Source: Nilaparvata lugens | Lineage: Eukaryota; Arthropoda; Insecta; Hemiptera; Delphacidae | Direction: 5' to 3' | Assembly (NCBI RefSeq): GCF_014356525.2 | Contig: NC_052514.1 | Location: forward strand, 5,917,943 to 5,981,942 | DNA: 64,000 bases | Part shown: positions 11,970 to 22,516 of the stretch, piece after piece | How positions within the stretch are numbered: the stretch's first letter is position 1 | Layout of the letters: every line of letters begins with the position of its first letter | Translations under genes and position numbers: made by a program | Notes under the pieces: generated by a model | What the model saw: only the letters and a program-made list of their open reading frames with translations | The model's database searches: none | What the model was told of the DNA's origin: nothing

Positions 11970-12385
11970 TTGAGTGTAAAATTGAATAGATTTCAATCCA
12001 TTTGTGGAACAATAAATAGGACTTTGAGAAACAGAGCCAGGAGAGAGACAAAACTTAAATTCTATAAGGTTATGGCTATTCCAACGCTCTTATATGGCTC
12101 TGAATCTTGGATACCTAGGAAGAAAGAATGGAGTAGGTTACAGGCTGCCGAAATGAGGTTTTTAAGAGCAGTAAAAGTGTGCACAAGGGAAGATAGGCTT
12201 CATTATGTCGATATAAGAAGCGAGCTCAACATAATATCCATATGGCAGAAGATTGAAGAAAATCGGCAAAACTGGAAAGAGCATGTTGAAAGGATGGAGA
12301 GCGACAGGATTCCCAGGGCAGTCATGTTGTATAACCAGGCTGGGAGGAGAAGTGTGGGCAGACCACGTAAAAGATGGATTTGATG
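11970..12385 (+). pseudogene. Non-LTR reverse transcriptase C-terminal fragment
   Basis: About 138 codons match the extreme C-terminal region of insect RTE-like or related endonuclease-reverse transcriptases. The block KLKFYKVMAIPTLLYGSESW is the usual connection after the thumb. It is followed by a region ending in GRPRKRW, with the RM-x-SDRIPRAVM segment between. Everything upstream (endonuclease and polymerase core) is absent, so this is a 5'-truncated insertion, the normal result of incomplete target-primed copying. The displayed first codon is not a true start. Confidence 0.8.
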
Positions 12386-12439
12386 GTGAGTTTGAAGTCG
12401 AAACAGGCAAATTGCCTAATCCTTGTAGGAAGACGACGA

Positions 12440-12925
12440 CGAACTGTATTCTTCTATTGCTATATTTTCCAGTACTGTTTTCTTCTATTTTGTAGCTCAT
12501 AGTTTGGGGAAATGTGGCTCCAACCTCTCGCAACTCAGCAATTTTCATGTTTCTTATTGTTCGAGTCTGTATCCTCCTATTAATATATTTTTTGGGACTG
12601 TATTCTTCCATTTTGTATCTCATTGTTCGGGGAAATGTGGCTCCAACCTCTCCCAACCCAGCAATTTCCATGTTTTTTCGTTCGAGTCTGTATCCTTCTA
12701 TTTATAAATTCTTCAGTACTGTATTCTTCTATTTTGTAGCTCATTCTTCGGAGAAATGTGGCTCCAACCTCTCCCAACCCAGCAATATCCATGTATTTTT
12801 TGTTCGAGTCTGTATCCTTCTATTTAAATATACTACAGTACTGTATTCTTCTATTTTGAAGCTCTTTTTTCGGGGAAATGTGGCTCCAACCTCTCCTAAT
12901 CGAGCAATTCACATTTTTATTTTGT
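12440..12925. repeat. Four-copy tandem array, period about 122 bp
   Basis: The block GGGGAAATGTGGCTCCAACC starts near 12507, 12630, 12751 and 12873. Each copy also has TCGAGTCTGTATCCT and TACTGTATTCTTCTATTTTG. The array lies right behind the reverse transcriptase fragment and may be part of its 3' region. Overlapping frames on both strands are produced by the repeat. Confidence 0.85.
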
Positions 12926-13305
12926 ATCTCAGGTGGAGGGAGAGGAGATTTCCCCCACCGTGAATTTTTCTGTGAAAAGCATATTGGAAAACTTTTTTGT
13001 CGAGTCTGGAATGGGAGACGTGTATTCATTTGCGATCGTCATGGAGAATTTATTGTCATTGGATATAGCTGCAGCTATTGTGAGATTCACTATGTATTGT
13101 CAGTATTAGTCATAAATAGCATCAAAGCTTTACATTCAACCAATGCTGAAACGGGTTCCAAATGAACTTCTCTATACATAGTCGTTGTATACAGTTATAT
13201 TATTGATGTAGCCTATATGGCTTCAGAGAATATCAGAACGCGGAAATTTATCCAGTACAAAAACTTTTTAATAATTCGGCACTAATGAAGAATTTTGATG
13301 CTTGA
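12926..13305. other. No gene seen
   Basis: Non-repetitive DNA between the 122-bp array and the GAA-rich tract. The 95-codon plus-strand frame here has no recognisable domain. Confidence 0.5.
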
Positions 13306-13640
13306 ATGCAAATGAGGAGGAAAATGGGAAATGAATCACGGGGAAGGAGGAGAGGGAGAAGGAGAAGACGAAAAAGTGGAAGAGGAAATGGAGAGGGAGG
13401 AGAGGAAGAAGAAGAAGAAGAAGAAGAAGGAGAAGAAGAAGAAGAAGAAGAAGAAGAAGAAGAAGATGGAGAAGGAGAAGAAGAATAAGAATGAGAAGGA
13501 GAAGAAGAATAAGAATGAGAAGTAGAAGAAGAAGAAGAAGAATAGGAAAATTGGAATATGAGGAAAAATTGGATGAAAGATGAGGAGGAGAAGAAGAAGG
13601 AATGTGTGATGAAGTAGAAGAAGAAGAGGTTGATGAAAGA
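13306..13640. repeat. GAA/GGA-rich purine tract
   Basis: Long (GAA)n and (GAG)n runs give poly-Glu or poly-Lys frames on + and poly-Phe/Ser frames on -, which are not genes. Confidence 0.9.
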
Positions 13641-13667
13641 AAAGGAGATGATAAGTTAATATTGTAC

Positions 13668-13795
13668 TAGCCGTCAGGCTCGCTTCTCTTGCCATATACG
13701 TCTAGCCAGGGGGCACCGCCCCCTGGACCCCCGACTGGATCGTCCAGAAATGAGATCAGCAGGCTCGCTTCGCTCGCCTGCATGTAGACCTCAGC
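13668..13795. mobile_element. Half of a GC-rich inverted-repeat element (34976-35189 family)
   Basis: Begins ACTAGCCGTCAGGCTCGCTT and contains a perfect hairpin with arms CCAGGGGGC and GCCCCCTGG (about 13708-13728), then a second GGCTCGCTTCGCTCGCC block. It matches the left part of 34976-35189. The opposite terminus is missing. Confidence 0.7.
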
Positions 13796-14271
13796 GGATC
13801 CTCTGTACCGAATTGTCCAGTAGTTCGATTGTACCTGGTTTTGGAGCTTCATTGTAGAATAGGACCTGGTATAGTCGAACACCTCCTCTAATCGAGACAC
13901 TCCCTCTAATTCAAATGATTTGACTCTGATTATTGAGGGAGTAACACCACTTTCCATCACGCTTGAGTATTAAAATAACTGAACATCTACAAAATGTGTT
14001 GGGAAAATAATTTTCCATTTTTTTGAAATTTTGATTGATCTGAGACATTAATTAAAAAGCTCGCCAATGTGCATGGAATTGATTGATTGAGTTATTGCTT
14101 CTATTAGTCAGTCATTGAATTAAAACATGGTTGAAATGGAATATGGATGTAATGAGAGGTTCTTCCAAGTTTCTTCTACTACACAATCCTAATAGTATCC
14201 TAAAATATCTTTGAAATATTAAATTCACAAGATGAAATATCTATCAATATGATTATATTCTATTTCTAATT
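13796..14271. other. No gene seen
   Basis: Unremarkable AT-rich DNA. The minus-strand frame at 13667-13960 is carried partly by the preceding repeat and has no known domain. Confidence 0.45.
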
Positions 14272-14516
14272 GACCGAGCGAAGTGAGGTCTAAGATTCAA
14301 GTCGACGGTTTGGCATTTCTCTCAATGTTTGAATGTTTAAATGTTTATATGTTGCGCATTTACGGCGATACGCGGTAATAGATTTTCATGAAATTTGACA
14401 GGTATGTTCCTTTTTAAATTGCGCGTCGACGAGGATACAAGGTTTTTGGAAATTTTGCATTTCAAGGATAATATAAAAGAAAAAAGGAGCCTACTTCATA
14501 CGCCAATTTTAGAGTG

Positions 14517-15321
14517 AAAATCTGGTGTGGCGCACTCACACAACTTTCCTTGCCGTTGTGAAAATTGATCACCTGACGCTAGTGTTCCCGCGCATCTCAA
14601 GTCTACTATTCAAAGATTTGAGCCAGCTGGTGACAGGGCAATAACGCTGGAGACACACATGAGGTCTGCTATCTCTTCATAGTGAATGATTTAATAGAAT
14701 TAACAATAATTTGCAATTGAATAATCACATTTTCTCGAGTTTAAAGCTTATTTTCTATTCTAGGTGAAAATGTTACTGAACATTAATTGTAGAGATTTTC
14801 ATGCTCAATCTACTCCACTTGATTTTTTTGTATCTGAAGCCTGATAATTGGGAATCTATCTGCATTGATGGGGCGAAGCTCCTGAAATTTTTAAAGATAT
14901 GGGACTTGTGACAGTTGATAGAGCTTATCGATGACTATTTTAGGTATGAATTTGATCAAAATCGTTGGAGCCGTTTCCGAGAAAATCACGAAAAACCCTG
15001 TTTCTGACAACATTCTCGCCATTTTAGCCGCCATCTTGAATTGCATTTGATCGAAATTGTTCGTGTCGGATCCTTATAGTGAAAGGACCTTAAGTTCCAA
15101 ATTTCAAGTCATTCCGTTAATTGGGAGATGAGATATCGTGTACACAGACGCACATACACTCATATACACACACACACACACATACAGAACAATACCCAAA
15201 AACCACTTTTTTGGACTCAGGGGACTTTGAAACGTATAGAAATTTAGAAATTGGGGTACCTTAATTTTTTTCGGAAAGCAATACTTACCTATGGCAATAG
15301 GGCAAGGAAAGTAAAAATCAG
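14517..15321 (+). mobile_element. MITE-like element, CTGGTGTGG family, copy 1
   Basis: The left end is CTGGTGTGGCGCACTCACAC followed by AACTTTCCTTGCC. The right end has the inverted block GGCAAGGAAAGT. AAAAT flanks both sides. A (CA)n tract lies near 15163-15185. Closely similar copies occupy 54613-55498 and, more diverged, 51262-52338. The interior repeats a phrase with GAGAAAATC and CCATTTT several times but encodes no protein. A further CA-rich part and a conserved TTTTTTGGACTCAGGGGAC block precede the right end. Confidence 0.75.
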
Positions 15322-15402
15322 ACTATATAATTATTCATCATAAATCAGCTGTCTAGTAGACTATAATACGGGGTACCCATTCAAAAACATCGAACATCTT
15401 GA

Positions 15403-15407
15403 AAATG
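15403..15407. repeat. Target-site duplication AAATG, left copy
   Basis: The five bases immediately left of the BEL LTR repeat exactly at 33457-33461, to the right of the other LTR. Confidence 0.85.
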
Positions 15408-16062
15408 TGTTCTGAACAAAGCTCAGGCTAGAGCTACCAGAAGACTGTAATTTACTATTCAAATAATTAAATACAAACAAGGGGCAAAATTTAATCTTCA
15501 ATTTGAGCCGGGTTATTTGTACAGTTAAACTCTGCATTAATGAACAATAAAAAGAGCAAAAAACTCACCAGATTTAATCCAATCTTGACTACTTGCCCTT
15601 CGAAGCCTTTATTAGGTGTTTTGGTCAGGTTCAGGGTGGGATGAAAATCTGGGAATAAGACAGGTTCTGACTTCCGGGCAGCCTTTTCACGTTCAATTTG
15701 CAGGCTCTGTACTGTATTTTGAACAAAGCTCAAACTGATTCTTTATAAATTCAAATCCGATTCAAATTAATTCAATTTAACACTATTTACGCTGTTATAC
15801 TCATAATTCACACACACTACACTCAAACAATCAATTACAAGAAATTTCCGATCGAAATTACATGACAAAAATACAAACTCGGTCTTCACAACAACGGAGA
15901 CAAGACAAGACAAGCGAATGGACGAAACAAGGATGACTGGGGCTTTTTTTCTCTCGACAAGCTAAAACAGCTGGACGGTCGGCACTGGTGCCAACAAGCC
16001 TGCTATTGGCAGAACTGTAGTCTGGGATTTGGCGCTACAGTTCGAATTCTCTGGCCGGACCA
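15408..16062 (-). repeat. BEL 3' LTR
   Basis: On the minus strand it begins TGGTCCGGCCAGAG and ends TTCAGAACA, the canonical TG...CA. It is 655 bp long and pairs with 32802-33456. The 80-codon frame inside it recurs in the other LTR only because the LTRs are alike. Confidence 0.9.
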
Positions 16063-16078
16063 TACCCCCGCCTCTGAA
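16063..16078 (-). other. Polypurine tract of the BEL element
   Basis: Read on the minus strand, the bases just before the 3' LTR are AGAGGCGGGGGTA, in the position and composition expected for the plus-strand primer. Confidence 0.7.
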
Positions 16079-16210
16079 AAACTATTTTTCAGCCAAGTTA
16101 CAAAAACTGAAAAAACCAAGGAAAGGAAAATCCTGACATGCCAAAAAGAACAAAAAAAAAACACCAACACCAAAAAACAACACAAAGAGAAATTGCAACA
16201 AGCACAACGA

Positions 16211-17386
16211 CTATTGAGTTGGGAGTGGATACAATTTTGTTACTGGTCTTTTATAAATACCAGTTTTTAGGCGAACACGGAAACAACGATTGCACTTAAA
16301 GATACAAATACGAATAATAGAGCGAGCAGACAGTATCCAGAATTTCTGTCTGATCAAGGACAACAATAACGAAGGTCCAGCATGACAGTTCTTCTTGTGA
16401 TGATAATCAATCAACATCGATACGAAAGTGTCGGATTTTGGTAAGATCATCTGATGACAAGTCTCAAATTCCAGTCCAGCATGAGACAAATGACTGCCGA
16501 CGCAAATCACACCTCTATCAATGAATGGAGACAGGCGACGTAGGCGCATAGAACAATCCTCTCCCTTCTCTAATTGCACAAATTCAGATGAAAAATGTAT
16601 CTTCTGTACCACTTTACATAGATACCTCTCAGCAACATCGAAATCTGATTCTTCTGATTGGGGTAAAATTCGTAAAAATTTGAGAACAAGAATTACAATT
16701 CTCAAAAGACAACCATAATCCAAACAACGACCAATCAATGAATATATTGCATTGCTGTTACAATCAGGAGATTTTGTGACTGTCAACACTGACGGTTTTT
16801 TCGCCTCCGGTGGATCCACTATCTCTTCCATTTGAGTTCGAACGGGCCAATCGCATTTGTCCTCTGCCATCCATGATGGACCTGAGAGCCACAACGGAAA
16901 GTTCACAAGCTCAACTGGTGATAAACCTCTAGACAAACAATCAGCGGGATTTTCAATTCCGGCAACATGCATCCACTCCTGTATACAAGAATCCTGTATT
17001 TTTGCGATGCGATTACCAACAAAAGTTTGCCATTTCGCGGATGGAGCATTAATCCAACACAAGGTGACTGTAGAATCAGAGAGTGCGACAAAACGAGACA
17101 CATGACAACGTTCACTAATAATAGTGACTACTGAATTCATGAGTTCTGCCAACAAGAGTGCCGCACACAACTCCAAACGAGGTATTGAAACAACTTTAGA
17201 TGGTGCTACCTTGGACTTTGAACACAATAATACAACTCTTGACTCCTCGCTCTCCTTCTGCGACTTCACATAGATAACTGCACCATAACCAGACAATGAT
17301 GCGTCACAAAAACCAATCAAACTGATGTGAGAATCCTGAAACAAACCAACGTGATGTGGAACAGCAAATTTCAATAATAGAGGCAA
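16211..17386 (-). pseudogene. BEL pol: RNase H and integrase zinc-binding region
   Basis: The frame continues the BEL polyprotein. RNase H is shown by IGFCDASLSGYGAVIY (first Asp), RLELCAALLLAEL (Glu), ALSDSTVTLCW (Asp) and the BEL-typical NPADCLSRG. The last 90 residues hold the integrase zinc-binding H2C2 region, with His in DYHH and CHAG and the Cys pair in CNRC. The integrase catalytic core that should follow is missing; the LTR comes after only ~150 bases. The frame is shifted relative to the preceding piece near 17375. The protein would remove RNA from the RNA-DNA hybrid and insert the DNA copy. Confidence 0.9.
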
Positions 17387-18410
17387 CTCTTTTTGACAAT
17401 TCTCCCAAATAGAGACTCAGGCGGCTTCTCGTCCCAATCCACTCCTAATTTCCACAGTTTCTGGACAAGACATTTTAAAAATAATGTAAACGGTGACAAG
17501 AGACCAAGTGGATCATAGATACGAGCCATCACCGACAGAATAGAACGCTTAGTAGCGACAACCTCACCACACTTGATGGAAAACTGAAACAGATCAGTAC
17601 TAGGTTGCCAATTCAATCCCAAGATAGCCAAGGAGTTGTCTGCTTCGAAATCCTTGTACGAAAACGATTTCTCTTCCTCTGAGAATTTCTTCAACATTGA
17701 TGGTGAATTTGAAGTCCACTTTGTGAGCGAGAAACCTCCTCCCTCAAACAGCTGCTTGGACTCACGATACAGCTCCGCGGCCTCTGACTCTGTGGCGACA
17801 GATGTGACTAAGTCGTCCATGAACATGTCTCTTGGTATTCTCGCCTTGGCTGCTGGAAAACGATTTCCATCCTCCTCTACAAGCTGGTGGACGGTGCGAA
17901 GCGCCAAATATGGAGAGCTTGAAACACCAAAAACAACACAATTGAGCTGATAAATTTCGATTGGATCCTCCGGCGAAAATCTCCACAATGCACGCTGATA
18001 ACGACGGCAGGAATCCTCCACTAATATCTGTCGATACATTTGTTTAATGTCGGCAGTTAGTGCGATTGGGAACAAACGAAAATTAACTAACAAAACAAAA
18101 ATGTCAGTCTGCAATTTGGGACCAGCATGGAGAACCTGGTTCAATGACAAACCCGACGATGTTCTGGAACCAGCATCAAATACAATTCGGATGGGCGTGG
18201 TAGTGCTGCTTGCTTTCACGATGGCGTGATGCGGTATGTAGTAACCACCTCAGTCTGTCTGATCTGCTACAAACGACATGTGACCCTGACGTAGGTAATT
18301 GATCAATATTTCATGATATGAAATACGAGTATTGCTGTCGAGCTCTAGTCGTCTCTCCAAAGTCAGCAGTCAGCGTTCGGCGACAGCATACGAATCTCCT
18401 GGACTCTAAA
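17371..18410 (-). pseudogene. BEL pol: reverse transcriptase
   Basis: The long frame runs from 18219 to 17371. Typical BEL/Pao motifs are STTTPIRIVFDAG, the catalytic ADIKQMYRQI and the FMDDLVTS version of the YMDD box, followed by the block SVMARIYDPLGLLSPF that is characteristic of the group. The match continues upstream in the same frame through a TGA at 18250-18252 (between the GHM and YYIPHHA motifs) and a further stop at about 18370. The first displayed Met is therefore not a start. The similarity fades at about 18405, where the Polinton-derived DNA begins. Confidence 0.9.
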
Positions 18411-18625
18411 CTCTGAACTCAAATGTCCTGCATCATTGAAAATGTCTGTCAACGAGATAATACCATGACTATTTTTGTATGTAGTGGGTAGAGAAAAGAA
18501 AACCATATTTTTATTCTTCTCATATACATTTATTTTCTATCATAAAACAGAATATATATATTAGTCATTGAAAATCCTCTTCTATATTTTGTGGTCTCCT
18601 GATAGACCTCTGCTGACCTTTCCTC

Positions 18626-19021
18626 TCATTCTGAAATGCTGCATACTCCATCAGTTTGTACAGTATCCCGAAAAGCAGCACTGTAGATAGATATTAGTAG
18701 AGCAGGGTCTCCTGAACAGCCCTCTGTAACTCTGAATCTCTTCACACGTCCATCATCTCTGCAGTATGAGAATCCTGCAAAGGTCACCTTTCTGTTGTTG
18801 CTGATAAGAGTTAGACTCTTGTCACCGCATTCAAATTCACACCAATACTTTCGGGATGAACAATCATCAAAGATTAATTCAATCTTGACATCTTCATTCC
18901 GCCAATTATAGACTTCATCCAAATTTACAACAGCTACTTCACTATACTTGAGACTGTAGATAGTATCCAAAGGTACTCGTTGGCTATCACCAAACAGAAC
19001 ATAACCTTTAAAGTATGACAT
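18626..19021 (-). CDS. Polinton protein of unknown function (131 aa)
   Basis: The frame is open to 19027, but the first ATG is at 19021, giving 131 residues starting MSYFKGYVLFGD. There is no signal peptide or membrane segment. Cysteines are scattered (WCEFECG, YCRDDG, GCSGDP, VCSISE). I do not recognise the family. It is the last gene before the left junction, 48 bases from the stop of the neighbour upstream, on the same strand, so it probably belongs to the late (virion) gene block. A small accessory virion or host-interaction protein is a guess only. Confidence 0.6.
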   Translation of the reverse strand: MSYFKGYVLFGDSQRVPLDTIYSLKYSEVAVVNLDEVYNWRNEDVKIELIFDDCSSRKYWCEFECGDKSLTLISNNRKVTFAGFSYCRDDGRVKRFRVTEGCSGDPALLISIYSAAFRDTVQTDGVCSISE

Positions 19022-19069
19022 TGTCAACAGTTAGCGATTGACTGATGTTCGAGAGACAAACGTCTCCAC

Positions 19070-20026
19070 TTATATATAGTCTATAATGATGGTGGTGGGG
19101 GTAAAAGTGAATGATAAAACAGTAAATTGAATCAAATGTTTATTTATTGACATGAAAAGGTTACGACAAAAATATCTATCTTCCAGCATTGTCTTCATAA
19201 TCCAATCATGGGTTGAGTTCACAATATTGAGTGCGCAGAGTAGTGGTGCATCCATAGGCTCCTTCCTTGATCCAGTCAGCTTCTTCCGCACAGACTCCAC
19301 ATAGTTGAGTAGGTAATGCTCCGGGCAGTAGCTTCCATGTCCAGTGCTAGTCCTCAACAATTCCTCCAGGTTCGGTATCTTGTAGTAGAGGTAGGGTGAC
19401 GTCAAGTCGACATACTCTATATTCTCCTTATCATCCTGCTGCAGCAGCTTGTCCAATTGAGCAATTGTGTCATATCCATAGACAAAGATCTTGATTGACT
19501 GTCCCAAGTTGTTGTCAGACAGCCATCGACCAATCATATCGCAAACAATTGGTTTCAGAGCTTTGTAGGGAAGATGTTGTTGATTAGCTCCCTTGACTGA
19601 CCATCTTAGTCCATATTTAGCTTGATGTAGACAATTGTTGTCAAGCACCGCACTAGCTTTCAACAGCATATCTGGGTAGGGTGGCTCGAAATAGTAGTGA
19701 TGAGTTGTTACATGATAATTATCATCACGTTCCAGTACTGCCATCTCCTTCACAATGAAATCATGATCCAGTCCTTCAAATCCTTGGAAGTTTATCAGGT
19801 AGAGTGGTAGTGGACCGAAAATGTTGCTAGCTCTTCTTGGTGTAAATGCTGTGGAATTGTCATCTCCACTACAGTCCTTAAATACCACGCCATCATCAGA
19901 AGCAGTATGTAGGTCTGTAGTACTTGTGGAATCATCCTTCATCAACGATTTGTCTAACACATCCTCTCCTTCACTTATCTCTCCATCTTCCTTAGTAGAG
20001 AAGGTAACAGTAGCCGACTTGAACAT
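19070..20026 (-). CDS. Conserved Polinton-associated protein of unknown function
   Basis: The open frame extends to 20068, but the first ATG is at 20026 (MFKSATVTFSTKEDGE), giving about 318 residues. An acidic, Ser/Thr-rich N-terminal ~70 residues are followed by a folded region with FEGLDHDFIVKEMAVLE, KYGLRWSV, IKIFVYGYD, the pair EYVDLTSPYLYYKIPNL and YCPEHYLLNY, and a late LLCALNIV. This order (IVKE..., GLRW, V-x-G-x-D/K, C..H, CAL.N) is one I associate with hypothetical proteins in arthropod genomes that travel with Polinton-type genes. I know no function for it. The Asp/His-containing motifs would fit a nuclease-like fold, but that is speculation. The frame is uninterrupted. Confidence 0.65.
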   Translation of the reverse strand: MFKSATVTFSTKEDGEISEGEDVLDKSLMKDDSTSTTDLHTASDDGVVFKDCSGDDNSTAFTPRRASNIFGPLPLYLINFQGFEGLDHDFIVKEMAVLERDDNYHVTTHHYYFEPPYPDMLLKASAVLDNNCLHQAKYGLRWSVKGANQQHLPYKALKPIVCDMIGRWLSDNNLGQSIKIFVYGYDTIAQLDKLLQQDDKENIEYVDLTSPYLYYKIPNLEELLRTSTGHGSYCPEHYLLNYVESVRKKLTGSRKEPMDAPLLCALNIVNSTHDWIMKTMLEDRYFCRNLFMSINKHLIQFTVLSFTFTPTTIIIDYI

Positions 20027-20096
20027 GACTGTATCACTCAATGCTCCACATAAGAATGAACTGCACAATCCAGATCATAAGTATTTTATATTCTCT

Positions 20097-21290
20097 CTAT
20101 GCTGACTGTACTAGACCAGTCAATGGCCGATACTGTTTAGTCATCTCATGAATCATTAGGCAGTAGGCTCGTGTATTGGGTATGTTGTCAGTAGCTTCAA
20201 ACTCAATCCTCACATCGATACTTCCAGTTTTGAGTGATTCATTTTGGCGGGAGCAATTGAAAGCAAACAACATTATATTATCAGTGCTTATAGCTACTGT
20301 TTCAAGCAGAGGTTTAGATGAGTGAGCATTATCATGATTGTAGACTCCATTGAAAGCTGCATACATGTTGTAGATGTGATTATCATCACCATCAATGCTC
20401 TCATATGGGTAGTATTTGTTGTTTAAAAACACTCGAATATCCTTCATACTACACTTGTATAATTTTGAACTGTTAGCTGCTGCTACACCTCGTCTTGCAG
20501 TCTGCATGCCAACTACAATGTAGCGCGGCTTCTCATGCTGAGTTGTTGACTTAACAGTCCATGTATGTTTTATACTTTGCGGCAAGGTTGGGTACTCGTA
20601 CAATTCCCAATGTCGAAGTGGTATACTGATTGGTGTGTCATTCTGCACAATCTGTAGCAGACGCATTCTTACATCATCAGCCACTTCTAAATATGGCATT
20701 CTCCATAAAAGCTTTGTGATTGCTACATTGGCAGCAGCAACATTCACACAGTCATTGAAATTAGGATTGACTCTCAACACCAGCTCTTGTTTCACATTGA
20801 GTAAAATCTGTCTATAGTCTTCAGCAAAACCTAGCAGGTATCGTAGAGGTACATCCATTTTTGTACCATCTGCAGCAAAATTAGCAAAACCAGTGGTTGA
20901 ACTGAACTTGTAGCCGGCCGCTTCCATCTTGCTGCGTTCATCTCGCTCGAATGTCATAGCATTCTTCATCAGACTGGTGATACCTGGATTACGTATGCTG
21001 TCCACCTCCACACCATTGATTTCATAGCATATCTCTAAAAACAGATTGGCAAAGAATCCAGAGACACATGGAGTTCCGGCCACAGCAGCGTTGGCAGCTC
21101 CAGTCACAGTATATTCCAAATGTAGATAGCTCTCCGATGGTAGTGTGTAAATGTCCTGTTGCTGGATTGGTATCCTCACTTCATCGTTGGCATTGAAGCT
21201 TGTGGTATAGGGGGCATGAGAATGATAGTCATAGCCAATGATACTATCGTCTGACGAAGGTCCTTGTCGTGTCACATCCAAAACTCCCAT
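20097..21290 (-). CDS. Major capsid protein, double jelly-roll-like
   Basis: The uninterrupted 397-codon frame starts at an ATG (MGVLDVTRQG). The N-terminal region has VRIPIQQQDIYTLPSESYL, then FFANLFLEICYEINGVEVDS and RNPGITSLMKN, then a core with IVQNDTPISIPLRHWELYEY and YIVVGMQTAR, and RVFLNNKYYPYESIDGDD. These blocks are what I know from arthropod proteins labelled double jelly-roll-like, the fold of Polinton and adenovirus-lineage capsid proteins. The gene lies between the penton-like gene and the 318-residue gene. It would form the trimeric capsomers of an icosahedral shell. At ~400 residues it is shorter than many Polinton capsid proteins. It has no obvious damage. Confidence 0.75.
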   Translation of the reverse strand: MGVLDVTRQGPSSDDSIIGYDYHSHAPYTTSFNANDEVRIPIQQQDIYTLPSESYLHLEYTVTGAANAAVAGTPCVSGFFANLFLEICYEINGVEVDSIRNPGITSLMKNAMTFERDERSKMEAAGYKFSSTTGFANFAADGTKMDVPLRYLLGFAEDYRQILLNVKQELVLRVNPNFNDCVNVAAANVAITKLLWRMPYLEVADDVRMRLLQIVQNDTPISIPLRHWELYEYPTLPQSIKHTWTVKSTTQHEKPRYIVVGMQTARRGVAAANSSKLYKCSMKDIRVFLNNKYYPYESIDGDDNHIYNMYAAFNGVYNHDNAHSSKPLLETVAISTDNIMLFAFNCSRQNESLKTGSIDVRIEFEATDNIPNTRAYCLMIHEMTKQYRPLTGLVQSA

Positions 21291-21505
21291 TTCTTCTATT
21301 GTATAACTTGACAGCCTCGTTCTTGCAAATACTTGATGCTCCTAGATGTTAACCTTGTCAAGGTTGAATGCTGAATGAATCTTCCTTTCCTTTTATCTTC
21401 TTTTATAGGCGAGGGAGGATGATGACGATGGAGAGAAGAAGGAGGAGATGGACTGCAGCCTCCATATCCAATCCTTGATTCCACTTTTCAAATAACAACA
21501 CCATT

Positions 21506-22411
21506 TCACTTGCGTTGTCTCAAATGTAAAGCAATATTTATTTCCTCGCCTCTATTATTTATAAGATGACCGTACTCGTCGTCTACTTGCAGTGTAATGC
21601 TACCAATCTGCTTGATGTCTATAGGTAAATAGATTACATTCTGCACAGTCACCACCATTTTATACCCTGGATCAACGTTTGGGTAAAACTCATAGATCAC
21701 GTGATCTGTAATTCCATTAGAGTAAGATCCAGTCACAATGTTGCAGGTGATGCGTATCACATTAGGCCGACTGATTTGTACAGTATTATCACTTCTAGTA
21801 GATGTGTTGGGCTCTATGAACTGGGTATTGGTAAAACCCAACAGTTTCCCTATTGAATCTTGTGGTCGTAAATCCAGCTTGGCACTGCTCAAAACTATAC
21901 ACTTTAAGGTTGATGGATCTACAGTCACCTGGAAATCAACATCATTTTCCGACAGCCTTTGTGCAAGCAAGTCAGTAATTGTAGAAAATTCAAAGCTACC
22001 TGTTGGTAATGATACCTGATGCAGAACCAAATCCTCCTTGTCAACAGTAGTAGCTGACATTCTCCTTTTAGTCCTTTTAGGCAATACTGTACCATCCTTA
22101 TCATCATCATCAGACTTGCCAGGTTTATGCTTCTGATGTTTGAGAACCTCGCTCCAATACTCTTCAAATCTTGCTTTAGCCATACTCCGAAGCTCATCAT
22201 GTGTTATCTCTTCACTAGTAACACCCTTCTTAGAAATTCTATTACTTGCAAAAAAATGTAGTACATTATTGAAACCTTCCTCAATATTAGGTATTGGGTT
22301 GCAACTTGTAAAGCTAATCAGACCAATTTCCCATTCACCACTGCTCACATCAAGTGGTGGATAAAAGTCACTCTTTAGTATTGATGTCCTACCTCCAAAA
22401 CAAAGCATCAT
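21506..22411 (-). CDS. Penton-like minor capsid protein
   Basis: The open frame reaches 22453, but the first ATG pair is at 22411/22408, and the usual N-terminus (FGGRTS, then DFYPPLDV) starts there; about 301 residues. Conserved blocks are WEIGLISFTSCNPIPNI near the N-terminus, a charged, poorly ordered region near residues 75-115 (KPGKSDDDDKDG, KRTKRRM), then IGKLLGF, the VIRITCNIVTGSY block and DHVIYEFYPNV, and at the end SITLQVDDEYGHLINNRGEEI with LHLR. Proteins of this pattern occur next to the capsid gene in arthropod Polintons and are inferred to be the single jelly-roll penton. No frame damage is seen. Confidence 0.7.
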   Translation of the reverse strand: MMLCFGGRTSILKSDFYPPLDVSSGEWEIGLISFTSCNPIPNIEEGFNNVLHFFASNRISKKGVTSEEITHDELRSMAKARFEEYWSEVLKHQKHKPGKSDDDDKDGTVLPKRTKRRMSATTVDKEDLVLHQVSLPTGSFEFSTITDLLAQRLSENDVDFQVTVDPSTLKCIVLSSAKLDLRPQDSIGKLLGFTNTQFIEPNTSTRSDNTVQISRPNVIRITCNIVTGSYSNGITDHVIYEFYPNVDPGYKMVVTVQNVIYLPIDIKQIGSITLQVDDEYGHLINNRGEEINIALHLRQRK

Positions 22412-22516
22412 TGTTGTTGCCTGCTCAACATACAGTTGCACAATGAGTAGCAATCAGCCTACACTCGGTATTTATAGGGATGGAAATAATGTACAAGAGA
22501 GATAGTGAATCATTAT

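Noticed and set aside
13306..13695. Poly-Glu, poly-Lys and poly-Phe frames
   Set aside because: A consequence of the GAA repeat.
15491..15733. 80-codon minus-strand frame repeated at 32885-33127
   Set aside because: It lies wholly inside the two LTRs, and its conservation is explained by LTR identity. No domain is recognisable.
18363..18506. 47-codon minus-strand ATG frame at the Polinton/BEL junction
   Set aside because: It overlaps the BEL reverse transcriptase match in another frame and resembles nothing known. Probably chance.
21296..21484. 62-codon Pro/His-rich frame between capsid and penton genes
   Set aside because: Not recognisable. More likely the spacer and leader between the two genes.
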